Below are positions 1-8,728 of a DNA stretch of 64,000 bases, piece by piece; the first letter of the stretch is position 1, and each line of letters starts with the position of its first letter. The notes beneath the pieces are model-generated. The model was not told the DNA's origin, ran no database searches, and was given only the letters and a program-made list of their open reading frames with translations. Source of the DNA: Pseudomonas pharyngis (GTDB taxonomy: Bacteria > Pseudomonadota > Gammaproteobacteria > Pseudomonadales > Pseudomonadaceae); contig NZ_BQID01000002.1 in the NCBI RefSeq assembly GCF_021602345.1, positions 124,001 to 188,000 of the forward strand, in the 5' to 3' direction. A program made the position numbers and the translations under genes.

Positions 1-1
1 G

Positions 2-214
2 ACGGTGCGGCGCAAGCGTTTCCCCGCTGAACAGCAACGGTTGCTGGTGATTACCGATGGCCGTTTGAAAGACTGGCCGCAACTGCCGGCGCTCGCGTGT
101 CCGGGCCTGTTGATCGATATCGAGCGCGGGCCGATCCGCCTGAAGCGCGCAAGGCAATTGGCGACAGCGCTGGACGCGGATTACCGGCATATCGACGAGT
201 TGTTGTCGGTCTGA
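2..214 (+). CDS. C-terminal end of a VWA-domain (magnesium-chelatase ChlD/BchD-like) protein, truncated by the window edge
   Basis: Only the last ~70 codons are present; the reading frame is open from the window start to the TGA at 212-214. The tail reads LLVITDGRLKDW, then LLIDIERGPIRLKRA, then ALDADYRHIDEL. That matches the end of the von Willebrand A fold in ChlD/BchD-type chelatase subunits (TDGR strand, D-E strand, then a helix ending in a Y-x-x-L motif). In Pseudomonas such proteins usually lie beside cobN and a ChlI-like AAA ATPase, which would be upstream of this window. The domain assignment is inference from a short fragment; the parent gene cannot be named. Confidence 0.55.
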   Translation, partial: TVRRKRFPAEQQRLLVITDGRLKDWPQLPALACPGLLIDIERGPIRLKRARQLATALDADYRHIDELLSV

Positions 215-254
215 GGACTATGCTGCAGTGAGGCCAAATCACAAGGAGTGAATC

Positions 255-1901
255 ATGCGCGTACTGGTCGCCAATCCGCAGGACGATTTTCGCGTCAAGG
301 CCTACGCCGGCACCAACGGCGTGCTGCTCGCCATGGACCTCGCCGAACCCCGGCGCAAAGGCCTGCTTGGGTTTGCCATCGAAAAGCAGCAGGGCGACAA
401 ACCGTGGTTGTTCCTGTTCAACAGCCTGACCTTTCCCGGCAAGGCTCATACCTTCCCGCAGTTCCACGCCACGCCAAGCGACAAGGCGCCGTTGCAGAAA
501 TTTCGCTGGGCCGATTACGCGGTCAATCCGGGCATGACGATTCACTACCGCGTGCACCTGGCGTATGGCACGCCGGATGCGCTGCAACTCGGTGAGGCGC
601 TGGAGCTGACGATCCGCTCCGACGACGGTCATCCCGCCAATCAGGGCGTGATCTTCAATCGTGCCGTGGCAGCGAGCCAGGCGTTTCAGCGCAAATTCCC
701 CGATCTCGACGCACAGATCAGTGCCAACAAAAACCTGCCCATCGAAGCCTGGCCCGATGCGGCGCGTCAGTGGCTGGAGAACGGTCTGCTCGGGCGCCTG
801 CAAGGCTTTATCGAACGAGCGGTGGACGCTCAGTGGGCGCTGGACATCGCGATCTACGAGTACCAGTTGCAAGCCATCATCGACACGGTGAACGCGGCGT
901 TCGATCGAGGTGTTCAGGTGCGCGTGCTGTATCACGCCCGGCCCGACGACGAAGACACGACGATCAACGAAGCAAGCCTTGCGAAACTGCCGGCAACATG
1001 CAAACGCGGGCGGGTCACCCACAACATTTTCCATAACAAGTTCATCGTCCTCAGCCGCCTCGACGGAGGCGGCGAGCGTCAGCCGCAAGCGGTGCTGTGC
1101 GGCAGCACCAACTTCACCGCCAACGGCGTGTACCGCCAGGCCAACGTGGTGCATGTGCTGGACGATTCGGCGGTCGGCACGAGTTACTTGAAAACCTTCG
1201 AGCAGATCTGGGCCGAGCCGGCAGACGTCGGCGCCACCCGCGACTGGATTACCCAACACAACCCGATGAATCCGGCGCAGCCCCTGTTCGCCGGGTTCTC
1301 CCCGCGTACCGGCGGCGCGGATCTGCGGGAGTTTGTCGATATCATCGAGGCGGCAAAAAAAGACCTGCTGTTCGTCACCGCCTTCGCCTTGCCCGACGCG
1401 ATTCTCAACGCGTTGCTCGGCCAGCCCCACGACAACATTCTGCGTTATGGCCTGCAAAACACGGTCAGCCGCATCACCGGGTTTCACGCCGACCGAACCG
1501 CCGAATTCGCCGCCACCGCGTTGCTCAACACCGGACTGGAAGGCTGGTTGCGGGAAAACATGAAAGGCCAGAAAGGCAACCTGCTGGTGCACACCAAAGC
1601 GGTGGTCACCGATTTCACCAGCGACAGCCCGACCCTCATCAGCGGCAGCCATAACCTCAGCACCTCCGCCAGCAACGGAAATGACGAGAACTATCTGATC
1701 ATTCGCGGCGACACCGATCTGGCGGATCGCTATGGCCTGGAACTGCTGCGGTTCTACGAGCATTACCGTTTTCGCTACTTCGCAAAAAAACTGGCGTTGA
1801 AGCAGGTGCAGCCGTTGGCGGCGGATGACAGCTGGACCAACGACTACTACGTCGAGGACGATCTGCGCCAGTTGTCTCGCCTGCGGTTTTCCGGGCGTTA
1901 G
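255..1901 (+). CDS. Phospholipase D-like (HKD) domain protein
   Basis: A 548-residue protein with two PLD-type half-sites. The C-terminal one is canonical: H446-T-K448-x4-D453 followed by SGSHNLS. The N-terminal one is H260-N-K262 but has Ser where HxKx4D needs Asp, followed by CGSTNFT. PLD enzymes act through the paired histidines, so phosphodiester cleavage or transfer on a lipid or nucleic acid is plausible, but the substrate is unknown. The N-terminal ~150 residues look beta-rich and have no obvious signal peptide, so a cytoplasmic location is likely. The ATG at 255 is preceded by AAGGAG at 243-248. It stands alone downstream of the VWA gene. Confidence 0.75.
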   Translation: MRVLVANPQDDFRVKAYAGTNGVLLAMDLAEPRRKGLLGFAIEKQQGDKPWLFLFNSLTFPGKAHTFPQFHATPSDKAPLQKFRWADYAVNPGMTIHYRVHLAYGTPDALQLGEALELTIRSDDGHPANQGVIFNRAVAASQAFQRKFPDLDAQISANKNLPIEAWPDAARQWLENGLLGRLQGFIERAVDAQWALDIAIYEYQLQAIIDTVNAAFDRGVQVRVLYHARPDDEDTTINEASLAKLPATCKRGRVTHNIFHNKFIVLSRLDGGGERQPQAVLCGSTNFTANGVYRQANVVHVLDDSAVGTSYLKTFEQIWAEPADVGATRDWITQHNPMNPAQPLFAGFSPRTGGADLREFVDIIEAAKKDLLFVTAFALPDAILNALLGQPHDNILRYGLQNTVSRITGFHADRTAEFAATALLNTGLEGWLRENMKGQKGNLLVHTKAVVTDFTSDSPTLISGSHNLSTSASNGNDENYLIIRGDTDLADRYGLELLRFYEHYRFRYFAKKLALKQVQPLAADDSWTNDYYVEDDLRQLSRLRFSGR

Positions 1902-2236
1902 CCCTTACATATCCGTTGGCTGCCGATGCTGACAAGAGCGGCGATAGTCAGGCGGCGTACAGATTTTGAAATGATTTCCAGCTGTAGGAAAAGTCATCAG
2001 AGCCTGTACGCTTCAAGGCCTTTTTTCATTCAGGATTTGCATGAACACCCTCTCGGAGCCTCCCAGTTCTTCTAAAAAAACAACGTTCCCTTCGCGCCAT
2101 TGCGCGGTCTTGACGCACTCGCAGCATCCGGTCTTCCGACTCCCGACTATCGTTGATGGCGCAGCCTTCGAGCTTTCGCGCCGCGCTTTGCCGTGTCCGG
2201 CAGCCTGAATTCACTGAAGAGAGACAGAGACAGATT
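1902..2236. other. 335-bp intergenic region before the TerC gene; a possible 55-codon ORF inside
   Basis: No conserved RNA or clear promoter was recognised. TerC-family genes in other bacteria can carry a yybP-ykoY manganese riboswitch, but I do not see its conserved core here. An ORF of 55 codons starts at ATG 2041 with AGGA six bases upstream and ends at 2206-2208. Its product is Ser/Pro/His-rich with no recognisable family, so it is more likely untranslated leader or chance than a gene. Confidence 0.3.
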
Positions 2237-3793
2237 ATGGAATGGTTAGCGGATCCCACGGCATGGCTGGGCTTGTTGACACTGATCGTGCTGGAACTGG
2301 TATTGGGCATCGACAACCTGGTGTTCATCGCCATCCTGGCGGACAAACTGCCGCCGCATCAGCGCGACCGCGCACGCATCATCGGCTTGAGCCTGGCGCT
2401 GATCATGCGTCTTGGCCTGCTGGCGAGTATTTCCTGGCTGGTTACCCTCACGCAGCCTTTGTTCGAGGTGTTCGACAAGAGCTTCTCCGGCCGTGACCTG
2501 ATCATGCTGTTCGGTGGTGTGTTCCTGTTGTTCAAAGCAACCATGGAATTGCACGAGCGGCTGGAAGGCCATATCGGCGAGCGTTCGACCAACGCCGCTT
2601 ATGCGCTGTTCTGGCCGATCGTGGCGCAGATCGTCGTGCTCGACGCGGTGTTCTCCCTGGACGCGGTGATTACGGCCGTGGGCATGGTCGATGAACTGGC
2701 GGTGATGATGATCGCGGTGATCGTGTCCATTGGTGTGATGATCGTTGCCAGCAAGCCGCTGACCCGTTTCGTCAACGCCCACCCGACGGTGATCATGCTG
2801 TGTCTGGGCTTCCTGATGATGATCGGTTTTGCCCTGACCGCTGAAGGCCTGGGTTTCCACATCCCGAAAGGTTATCTGTACGCGGCCATTGGTTTCTCGA
2901 TCCTGATCGAGATCTTCAACCAAATCGCCCGCGCTCGTCGCAAGCGCTCGATGCAGGGCTTGCGCCCGATGCGCGAGCGCACGGCCCATGCGGTGATGCG
3001 TCTGTTGGGTGGTCGCAAACTGGCGGCGGAAGAAGTCGGCGAGGAGATTTCCGACTTGCTGGACAACGGTGAAGCGCCGAGCGCGGAGCTGTTCGACCGT
3101 CGCGAGCGGGTGATGATCAGCGGTGTGCTGCAATTGGCCGAGCGACCGATTCGCGCCTTGATGACAGTGCGCGCCGATGTCGATCACATTGATCTGGCGG
3201 ACGACGCCGAGGCTATTCGCACGCGACTGATGCATTCGTCCTACTCGCGCTTGCCGCTGATTCGTAACGGCGCAGTGGATGAGCCGCTGGGCTTCGTGCA
3301 CAAGAAGGAATTGCTCAAGGAATATCTGGCCGGCAACGAGCCGAACCTTGAACACCTGGCGCGCAAGACCGTCAACCTGCTGGACAGCTATTCGATCCTC
3401 AACGCACTGGAACAAATGCGTGCAGCCTCGACCCACATTGCCTTTGTGGTGAACGAGTTCGGTGACTTTGTGGGTGTGTTGACCATGACCGACATTCTCG
3501 AATCGATTGCCGGTGAACTGCCCGATGCCAGTGAAATCGCCGGCCCCGATGTAGTCGAGGAGCAGGGCGGGTTTATCGTCAACGGTGCGCTGAACCTGAC
3601 CCGCATCCGCGAGCACACCGGTTTTCGCGCTGAGCCGACCGAGGATTACCAGACCCTCGCCGGGCTGGTGATGAGCCTGCTGGATCGCCTGCCGATGAAG
3701 GGCGATCGACTGGAGCATGCAGGCTGGGGCATGACCGTGATGGCGGTCGAAGAACGTCGTGTGACACGGGTGTTACTGGTGCGTGAGGCCTGA
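2237..3793 (+). CDS. TerC-family integral membrane protein with CBS pair and CorC/HlyC domain
   Basis: 518 residues. The N-terminal ~230 are a multi-pass TerC/Alx-type membrane domain with the family's acidic membrane motifs (VLGIDNLVF near the start and [12 protein letters not shown] in the middle). The middle carries a CBS pair (about 290-420), and the end is a CorC_HlyC transporter-associated domain. Architecture and length match E. coli YoaE/YegH. TerC relatives are linked to Mn2+ efflux or metal loading of exported enzymes; here that is family knowledge only. I chose the ATG at 2237, where the TerC family begins (MEWLADP); an in-frame upstream extension to 2153 lacks family similarity. 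The shine-dalgarno is weak (GAGAGA). Confidence 0.85.
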   Translation: MEWLADPTAWLGLLTLIVLELVLGIDNLVFIAILADKLPPHQRDRARIIGLSLALIMRLGLLASISWLVTLTQPLFEVFDKSFSGRDLIMLFGGVFLLFKATMELHERLEGHIGERSTNAAYALFWPIVAQIVVLDAVFSLDAVITAVGMVDELAVMMIAVIVSIGVMIVASKPLTRFVNAHPTVIMLCLGFLMMIGFALTAEGLGFHIPKGYLYAAIGFSILIEIFNQIARARRKRSMQGLRPMRERTAHAVMRLLGGRKLAAEEVGEEISDLLDNGEAPSAELFDRRERVMISGVLQLAERPIRALMTVRADVDHIDLADDAEAIRTRLMHSSYSRLPLIRNGAVDEPLGFVHKKELLKEYLAGNEPNLEHLARKTVNLLDSYSILNALEQMRAASTHIAFVVNEFGDFVGVLTMTDILESIAGELPDASEIAGPDVVEEQGGFIVNGALNLTRIREHTGFRAEPTEDYQTLAGLVMSLLDRLPMKGDRLEHAGWGMTVMAVEERRVTRVLLVREA

Positions 3794-3970
3794 TGGCCTC
3801 ACTGATGTCAGTTCGAAGGCCTCCAGTACCTGAGTCAGCATCTCGCGATGCTGACCGGTGGAGCAGATGTTGAGTGTGATGTCGGGCCACTGACGCAGTA
3901 TCCGGGCCAGCGGAGCCATTTTGATGGCCTCCGGGCGAGTGCCGAAAACCATCATGACTTCAAAGGACAT
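3773..3970 (-). pseudogene. wecB: 5' remnant of UDP-N-acetylglucosamine 2-epimerase (wecB)
   Basis: The ORF begins MSFEVMMVFGTRPEAIKMAP, the signature start of WecB/MnaA epimerases, and continues STGQHREMLTQVLEAFEL. Similarity stops at about residue 53; the remaining ~12 codons read into the 3' end of the TerC gene and overlap it by 21 bases. A complete epimerase is about 370-380 residues, so over 85% is missing. An AGGAAGGG ribosome-binding site still precedes the ATG. WecB converts UDP-GlcNAc to UDP-ManNAc for surface polysaccharides; no other polysaccharide gene lies nearby. The fragment cannot be functional. Confidence 0.8.
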
Positions 3971-4145
3971 TGACCCTTCCTGGACGTAGCATGGCTGCGA
4001 CCCGAGGGGCCGGCAGCACTCATCTCTTTCTGAGAAATAAAGAAAAGCAGCCGGATGGGAGCTTGTCCAATCCGGTCTCGAGGCTAGTTGTTACAGATCA
4101 ATAGGAGCGAAGGTGCAACTGCCTGATGGCGCTTGGATTGCACTT

Positions 4146-4577
4146 TCAGGAAAGGTTCCACCGTTTTGCGCGGTGGACGGTGCAGAGGGTGCGGAGGGTG
4201 TGACGCAGCCAGTTCAGGTCATGGCTCGGTTTGCGTGTTGCAGCGCAGTGCCTGGTTTTGCCGAGGTGTTGGGTGAAGTTGTGACGCAGTGATTCCTCTG
4301 TACCGATGCCTTTCAGTTTTTTGACCAGAACGCCTTCCTTGTAGAACAACACGGTCGGTGTGCCCGTGACATCCGGATGTCGACACGACTGTGCGGTATC
4401 GAGCATGAAGATATCCATCCAGGGCCGGAAAGGTTTGGCGATCTCGAGAAAAACCGGGCTGGAAAACACGCAGGCAGCGCAATGCTCATTGAAGAAATAC
4501 AGGACGACAAGACGCCTGGCTTTCAAGACTTTCCGGTACGTCGGGGGCAACGCTGAATATCGAGTCGGTGTCGTCAT
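4146..4577 (-). CDS. Small thioredoxin-fold protein
   Basis: 143 residues. The redox motif C33-A-A-C36 lies in the FNEHCAAC context after the first core strand (LVVLYFF), and GTPTVLFY supplies the cis-proline loop. A basic, His/Arg-rich tail of ~40 residues follows the fold and is unlike typical thioredoxin. There is no signal peptide, so it is presumably cytoplasmic. AGGAGG precedes the ATG with good spacing. It probably acts as a thiol-disulfide oxidoreductase; partner and substrate are unknown. It sits between the wecB remnant and an antitoxin-like ORF, with no operon partner. Confidence 0.75.
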   Translation of the reverse strand: MTTPTRYSALPPTYRKVLKARRLVVLYFFNEHCAACVFSSPVFLEIAKPFRPWMDIFMLDTAQSCRHPDVTGTPTVLFYKEGVLVKKLKGIGTEESLRHNFTQHLGKTRHCAATRKPSHDLNWLRHTLRTLCTVHRAKRWNLS

Positions 4578-4780
4578 TGGAGCCTCCTGGTCAATGAGTC
4601 TGGAAGGCCTTTGAAGTTAAAGCAGGGCAAAACGGCGGTCTACTGTCAGAAATTACAGGTAGGTCCTGCAAAGGATGATTTCGTCCTACTTTGATGCAAG
4701 AGCATTCCCTCAGAAGACTCAGATCCGTGGAGGCCAGGCAGCTGGTATCGTTTTTCAGGCATTTATCAAAGGAGCTTCTG

Positions 4781-5008
4781 ATGGGCGGCGATGCAGGTTT
4801 GAAAGCAGTTTCCGTAGTACGAATCGATGAGGCACTTATGAATCGCCTTGAGGATCTGGAGCTGATAGCTCTCTGCAAGGAGCGGGAAAATGATCCGACC
4901 ATAAAAGTTTCGATAGACGACCTTCGAGCTCGGTTCTCGGAGATAAACGCTGCCCCTGAATCGATCACCCGTGCACCGACTGGGAACCTGTTACCCGCAT
5001 TGTTGTAG
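4781..5008 (+). CDS. Antitoxin-like small protein (Phd/YefM or StbD C-terminal-like), orphan
   Basis: 75 residues from the ATG at 4781, which has an excellent AAAGGAG at 4768-4774. The segment ALMNRLEDLELIALCKEREN followed by PTIKVSIDDL resembles the C-terminal, toxin-binding half of Phd/YefM/StbD antitoxins. An upstream in-frame start (ATG 4694) would add 29 residues that only vaguely resemble the DNA-binding half. No RelE/ParE/Doc-like toxin ORF follows; the next gene is an ABC transporter. It may be a decayed or orphan antitoxin. The antitoxin call is inference from a short motif. Confidence 0.45.
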   Translation: MGGDAGLKAVSVVRIDEALMNRLEDLELIALCKERENDPTIKVSIDDLRARFSEINAAPESITRAPTGNLLPALL

Positions 5009-5118
5009 CCAACGGTAGCGCACGCTCCGCTCTCTCGCTGTTTCTCTATTTTTCCGTTTTACGTATCTCTTTGATTCCTTTGAATTTTCAAACGGGTGCA
5101 GATTCCCCGCGAATCCTG

Positions 5119-5134
5119 TGGCACACTTTCTGCT
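5119..5134 (+). promoter_or_regulatory. Sigma-54 (-24/-12) promoter for the ABC transporter/deaminase locus
   Basis: TGGCACACTTTCTGCT has the invariant GG and GC dinucleotides exactly 10 nt apart and differs from the consensus TGGCAC-N5-TTGC by one base. It lies 67 bp before the substrate-binding protein's ATG and puts transcription start near 5145. Sigma-54 control is common for amino-acid uptake in Pseudomonas. An enhancer-binding activator is required but none is encoded in this locus. Confidence 0.6.
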
Positions 5135-5137
5135 GTT

Positions 5138-5177
5138 TATTCCGTAGTAACAAACCGTATTCCGGTATAGCGGAATA
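5138..5177. promoter_or_regulatory. Inverted-repeat operator (TATTCCG-N6-CGGAATA) plus extra half-site
   Basis: A perfect 7-bp inverted repeat, TATTCCG-GTATAG-CGGAATA, occupies 5158-5177. A further TATTCCG half lies exactly 20 bp (two helical turns) upstream at 5138-5144, overlapping the start predicted from the sigma-54 promoter. Such A/T-TCCG palindromes resemble IclR-family operators, and an IclR gene lies in the same locus at 8729. Repression by that regulator is inference. Confidence 0.55.
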
Positions 5178-5200
5178 AACAATCCTCTGGAGTGCTTGCC

Positions 5201-6049
5201 ATGCATCGCCGACCTTCCTTGTTCAAAGCGTGTGTTTTTGTTCTCGCGGCTTCGTCCGCTGTCATGGGTATGGCCCAGGCGGCCGACAGCAAGCTCGACA
5301 GCGTCCTGGCCCGTGGAAAACTGATTGTGGGCACCGGCAGCACCAATGCGCCGTGGCACTTCCAGGGTGCGGACGGCAAGTTGCAGGGTTTTGATATCGA
5401 CATCGCGCGGATAGTGGCCAAAGGTCTGTTCAATGACCCGAGCAAGGTCGAGTTCGTGGTGCAGTCGTCCGATGCGCGGATTCCCAACCTGCTGACCGAC
5501 AAGGTCGATATGAGCTGCCAGTTCATCACCGTCACCGCCAGCCGTGCGCAGCAAGTGGCGTTCACTCTGCCGTACTACCGCGAAGGCGTCGGCCTGCTGC
5601 TGCCGAACAACAGCAAGTACAAGGAAATCGAAGACCTGCAGGCAGGGGGCGATGGCGTGACCGTGGCCGTGCTGCAGAACGTGTACGCCGAGGAGCTGGT
5701 GCATCAGGCGCTGCCCAAGGCCAAGGTCGATCAGTACGACAGCGTCGATCTGATGTATCAGGCGGTGAACTCCGGCCGCGCCGATGCCGCCGCCACCGAC
5801 CAGTCTTCGGTCAAATACCTGATGGTGCAGAACCCTGGCCGCTACCGCAGCCCGACTTACGCCTGGAGTCCGCAGACCTACGCCTGCGCCGTCAAACGTG
5901 GCGATCAGGACTGGCTGAACTTCGTCAATACCGCGCTGCATGAAGCCATGAGCGGCGTTGAGTTCCCGACCTACGCCGCGTCGTTCAAGCAATGGTTCGG
6001 CGTCGATCTGCCATCGCCTGCCATCGGTTTCCCAGTCGAATTCAAATGA
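5201..6049 (+). CDS. ABC transporter substrate-binding protein (polar amino acid family, SBP_bac_3)
   Basis: 282 residues. A Sec signal peptide (MHRRPSLFKACVFVLAASSA ending in AQA-A) is followed by a family-3 periplasmic binding fold (GKLIVGTGSTNAPWHFQ, GFDIDIARIVAKGL, then VAFTLPYYREGVGLL). It delivers a small polar ligand to the two permeases and the ATPase encoded immediately downstream. The ATG at 5201 has GGAG at 5189-5192; an upstream in-frame GTG (5192) lies inside the ribosome-binding site. Given RidA, the PLP enzyme and the KDG kinase downstream, the ligand may be an amino sugar acid such as D-glucosaminate or a D-amino acid. Confidence 0.85.
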   Translation: MHRRPSLFKACVFVLAASSAVMGMAQAADSKLDSVLARGKLIVGTGSTNAPWHFQGADGKLQGFDIDIARIVAKGLFNDPSKVEFVVQSSDARIPNLLTDKVDMSCQFITVTASRAQQVAFTLPYYREGVGLLLPNNSKYKEIEDLQAGGDGVTVAVLQNVYAEELVHQALPKAKVDQYDSVDLMYQAVNSGRADAAATDQSSVKYLMVQNPGRYRSPTYAWSPQTYACAVKRGDQDWLNFVNTALHEAMSGVEFPTYAASFKQWFGVDLPSPAIGFPVEFK

Positions 6050-6100
6050 TCCCGTGAGAGTGGGGCGCCCTGATGCGCCCCGCTCAAGGTACTGCCGACC

Positions 6101-6763
6101 ATGAACTATCAGTTGAACTTTGCCGCCGTGTGGCGCGATTTCGACACCTTGCTGGCGGGGCTCGGTCTGGGCCTCGAACTGGCGCTGGTGTCGATCGCCA
6201 TCGGCTGCGTGATCGGCCTGCTGATGGCGTTTGCCTTGCTGTCCAGGCATCGCGCCTTGCGGGTGCTGGCATCGGTGTATGTGACGGTGATCCGTAACAC
6301 GCCGATTCTGGTGTTGATTCTGTTGATCTACTTTGCGTTGCCAAGCCTGGGGATCCGGCTGGACAAGATCCCGTCGTTCATCATCACCCTGTCGCTGTAT
6401 GCCGGGGCGTACCTGACCGAAGTGTTCCGCGGCGGTTTGTTGAGCATCCCCAAGGGCCAGCGCGAAGCGGGGCTGGCGATTGGTCTGGGCGAGTGGCAGG
6501 TGAAGGCCTACGTCACCGTGCCGGTGATGTTGCGCAACGTGCTGCCGGCGCTTTCGAACAACTTCATTTCGCTGTTCAAGGACACCTCGCTGGCCGCTGC
6601 GATCGCGGTGCCGGAGCTGACCTATTACGCGCGCAAGATCAACGTCGAAAGCTACCGGGTGATCGAAACCTGGCTGGTGACCACGGCGTTGTATGTCGCG
6701 GCCTGTTACCTCATTGCCATGCTGCTGCGTTACCTCGAGCAGCGTCTGGCAATCCGCCGATAG
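6101..6763 (+). CDS. Amino-acid ABC transporter permease (HisM/GlnP type)
   Basis: 220 residues with about five membrane helices, typical of HisMQ/GlnP permeases. It begins MNYQLNFAAVWRDFDTLLAG. The EAA loop reads GQREAGLAIGLGEWQVKAYV, where the ATPase docks in the inner membrane. A second permease follows after 9 bp, giving a heterodimeric pore. It starts 51 bp after the binding-protein gene and is presumably co-transcribed with it. Confidence 0.85.
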   Translation: MNYQLNFAAVWRDFDTLLAGLGLGLELALVSIAIGCVIGLLMAFALLSRHRALRVLASVYVTVIRNTPILVLILLIYFALPSLGIRLDKIPSFIITLSLYAGAYLTEVFRGGLLSIPKGQREAGLAIGLGEWQVKAYVTVPVMLRNVLPALSNNFISLFKDTSLAAAIAVPELTYYARKINVESYRVIETWLVTTALYVAACYLIAMLLRYLEQRLAIRR

Positions 6764-6772
6764 GAGGCTGCG

Positions 6773-7435
6773 ATGTACGAATCCCCCAGTTGGTTGCATG
6801 AGTTGTGGATTGCCCGCGAAGCCTTGTGGCAAGGCTTTCTGACCAGCGTGCAGGTGTCGGCGCTGGCGATTTTGTTCGGCACGGTCATCGGTGTGTTTGC
6901 CGGGCTGGTTCTGACTTACGGCAAGTTCTGGATGCGCGCGCCGTTCCGCTTTTATGTCGATCTGATTCGCGGCACGCCGGTGTTCGTGCTGGTGCTGGCC
7001 TGCTTCTACATGGCACCGGCGCTCGGTTGGCAGATCAGTGCCTTTCAGGCCGGCGCCCTCGGGCTGACGCTGTTTTGCGGCTCTCACGTGGCCGAAATTG
7101 TGCGCGGTGCGTTGCAGGCCTTGCCGCGCGGGCAGATGGAAGCCGGCAAGGCCATCGGCCTGACGTTCTATCAGTCTCTCGGTTACGTGCTGTTGCCGCA
7201 GGCGCTGCGGCAGATCCTGCCGACCTGGGTCAACTCGTCCACGGAAATCGTCAAGGCGTCGACCTTGCTGTCGGTGATCGGCGTGGCCGAGCTGTTGCTC
7301 AGCACCCAGCAGATCATCGCCCGGACGTTCATGACCCTGGAGTTTTACCTGTTCGCCGGTTTTCTGTTCTTCGTCATCAACTACGGCATCGAATTACTCG
7401 GCCGGCACATTGAAAAGCGGGTGGCCCTGCCATGA
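6773..7435 (+). CDS. Amino-acid ABC transporter permease, second subunit
   Basis: 220 residues, about five membrane helices, EAA loop [26 protein letters not shown] at 6762-6767 lies just before the ATG at 6773. It overlaps the start of the ATPase gene by four bases (ATGA), implying translational coupling. It pairs with the preceding permease in the HisQM-like arrangement. Confidence 0.85.
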   Translation: MYESPSWLHELWIAREALWQGFLTSVQVSALAILFGTVIGVFAGLVLTYGKFWMRAPFRFYVDLIRGTPVFVLVLACFYMAPALGWQISAFQAGALGLTLFCGSHVAEIVRGALQALPRGQMEAGKAIGLTFYQSLGYVLLPQALRQILPTWVNSSTEIVKASTLLSVIGVAELLLSTQQIIARTFMTLEFYLFAGFLFFVINYGIELLGRHIEKRVALP

Positions 7436-8229
7436 CTCAAGCTCAAGTTTCCAACATCCAGAACGCTCAGCCGCTGCTGGACATCCGTGGCCTGCACAAG
7501 CAATACGGCGCGGTCGAAGTGCTCAAGGGTGTCGACCTGAGCATGCAGCGCGGCAACGTGGTGACGCTGATCGGCTCCAGCGGCTCAGGCAAGACCACGC
7601 TGCTGCGTTGCGTGAACATGCTGGAGGAATTTCAGGGCGGGCAGATCCTGCTCGACGGCGAATCCATCGGCTATGACGAACTCAACGGCAAACGCGTGCG
7701 CCACCCGGAAAAAGTCATTGCCCGTCATCGGGCGATGACCGGCATGGCGTTTCAGCAATTCAACCTGTTCCCGCACCTGACCGCGTTGCAGAACGTCACG
7801 CTCGGCCTGCTCAAAGTCAAAAAGATGCACAAGGACGAAGCCGTGGCCCTGGCCGAAAAATGGCTGGAGCGGGTCGGTCTGCTGGAACGGCGCAATCACT
7901 TTCCCGGCCAGTTGTCCGGCGGTCAGCAGCAGCGCGTGGCGATTGCCCGGGCGATTGCGATGAACCCGAGCCTGATGCTGTTCGACGAAGTCACCTCGGC
8001 CCTCGATCCGGAACTGGTCGGCGAAGTGCTGAACGTGATCAAAGGCCTGGCCGAGGACGGCATGACGATGTTGCTGGTGACCCACGAAATGCGTTTTGCC
8101 TTCGAGGTATCGGACAAGATCGTTTTCATGAATCAGGGGCGCATCGAAGAGCAGGGGCCTCCCAAGGAACTGTTCGAGCGTCCTCAATCGCCGCGGCTGG
8201 CGGAATTTCTCAAAAGCACGCGGTTCTGA
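7432..8229 (+). CDS. Amino-acid ABC transporter ATP-binding protein (GlnQ/HisP type)
   Basis: 265 residues. Walker [11 protein letters not shown]-loop [10 protein letters not shown], signature LSGGQQQR, Walker [15 protein letters not shown] and switch His in VTHEM are all intact. It powers the importer formed with the two permeases. The Walker B and D-loop wording ([16 protein letters not shown]) is typical of polar amino-acid importers. Its ATG overlaps the stop of the second permease. Confidence 0.9.
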   Translation: MTQAQVSNIQNAQPLLDIRGLHKQYGAVEVLKGVDLSMQRGNVVTLIGSSGSGKTTLLRCVNMLEEFQGGQILLDGESIGYDELNGKRVRHPEKVIARHRAMTGMAFQQFNLFPHLTALQNVTLGLLKVKKMHKDEAVALAEKWLERVGLLERRNHFPGQLSGGQQQRVAIARAIAMNPSLMLFDEVTSALDPELVGEVLNVIKGLAEDGMTMLLVTHEMRFAFEVSDKIVFMNQGRIEEQGPPKELFERPQSPRLAEFLKSTRF

Positions 8230-8260
8230 CTTTTCACTTTTTCAATCAGGAGAAACACCC

Positions 8261-8650
8261 ATGAGCATTACTCGTTACGGCACCGGCAGCACCGCCGCTG
8301 GCGGCCAGCCGCGTCCATTCGCCCGCGCCGTTGAAGCCGATGGCTGGCTGCATGTTTCCGGGCAGGTGCCGGCGGTGGATGGCGAGATCATTGTGGGCGG
8401 CATCGTCGAGCAGACGCACCAGACCATGAAAAACCTGATCGCGATTCTCGAAGAAGCCGGTTATGGCCTGGAAGACGTGGTACGTGCCGGCGTGTGGCTG
8501 GACGATCCGCGGGATTTCAGCAGTTTCAACAAGGTCTTCGGCGAGTACTTCAAGCCCGAACACGCACCGGCCCGGGCCTGTGTGCAGGCGAGCATGATGG
8601 TCGACTGCAAGGTCGAGATCGACTGCATTGCGTACAAGAAGAAGGCCTGA
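8261..8650 (+). CDS. RidA/YjgF-family enamine/imine deaminase
   Basis: 129 residues with the RidA core: VSGQVPAVDGEI, the QTHQTMKNLIAILEEAG helix, and the conserved Arg in PARACVQASMMVDCKVEIDC. RidA hydrolyses reactive 2-aminoacrylate-type enamines and imines released by PLP-dependent dehydratases. Its position beside a PLP-dependent dehydratase-like gene (9533) fits that role directly. CAGGAGAA precedes the ATG; the gap from the transporter ATPase is 31 bp, so it is probably in the same operon. Confidence 0.85.
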   Translation: MSITRYGTGSTAAGGQPRPFARAVEADGWLHVSGQVPAVDGEIIVGGIVEQTHQTMKNLIAILEEAGYGLEDVVRAGVWLDDPRDFSSFNKVFGEYFKPEHAPARACVQASMMVDCKVEIDCIAYKKKA

Positions 8651-8658
8651 GTATCGAC

Positions 8659-8683
8659 CGCTCCCGCGCAGAGCGTGGGAGCG
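8659..8683. repeat. REP-like hairpin with GGGAGCG core
   Basis: CGCTCCCGCGC (8659-8669) and GCGTGGGAGCG (8673-8683) form an 11-bp stem with one mismatch and a 3-nt loop. The core is shared with the repeats at 11713, 22013 and 24390. It lies between ridA and the IclR gene and could act as an mRNA 3' end for the transporter operon. Confidence 0.6.
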
Positions 8684-8728
8684 ATCTTTCGCGATAAACT
8701 CCCGGCACTTTGAATGGGAACCACTGAA

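Noticed and set aside
51-1763. Long minus-strand frame of about 570 codons opposite the PLD-like gene
   Set aside because: High-GC antisense shadow: no recognisable family, no ribosome-binding site, and it mirrors the PLD reading frame.
1902-2236. yybP-ykoY-type Mn riboswitch before the TerC gene
   Set aside because: Conserved core bases and paired regions of that riboswitch were not found.
2246-3718. Minus-strand frame of about 490 codons opposite the TerC gene
   Set aside because: Rich in Gln/His/Arg, typical of antisense to membrane genes; no motif.
4991-7087. Minus-strand frame of about 698 codons over the ABC transporter genes
   Set aside because: Antisense to three clear transporter genes and of biased composition.
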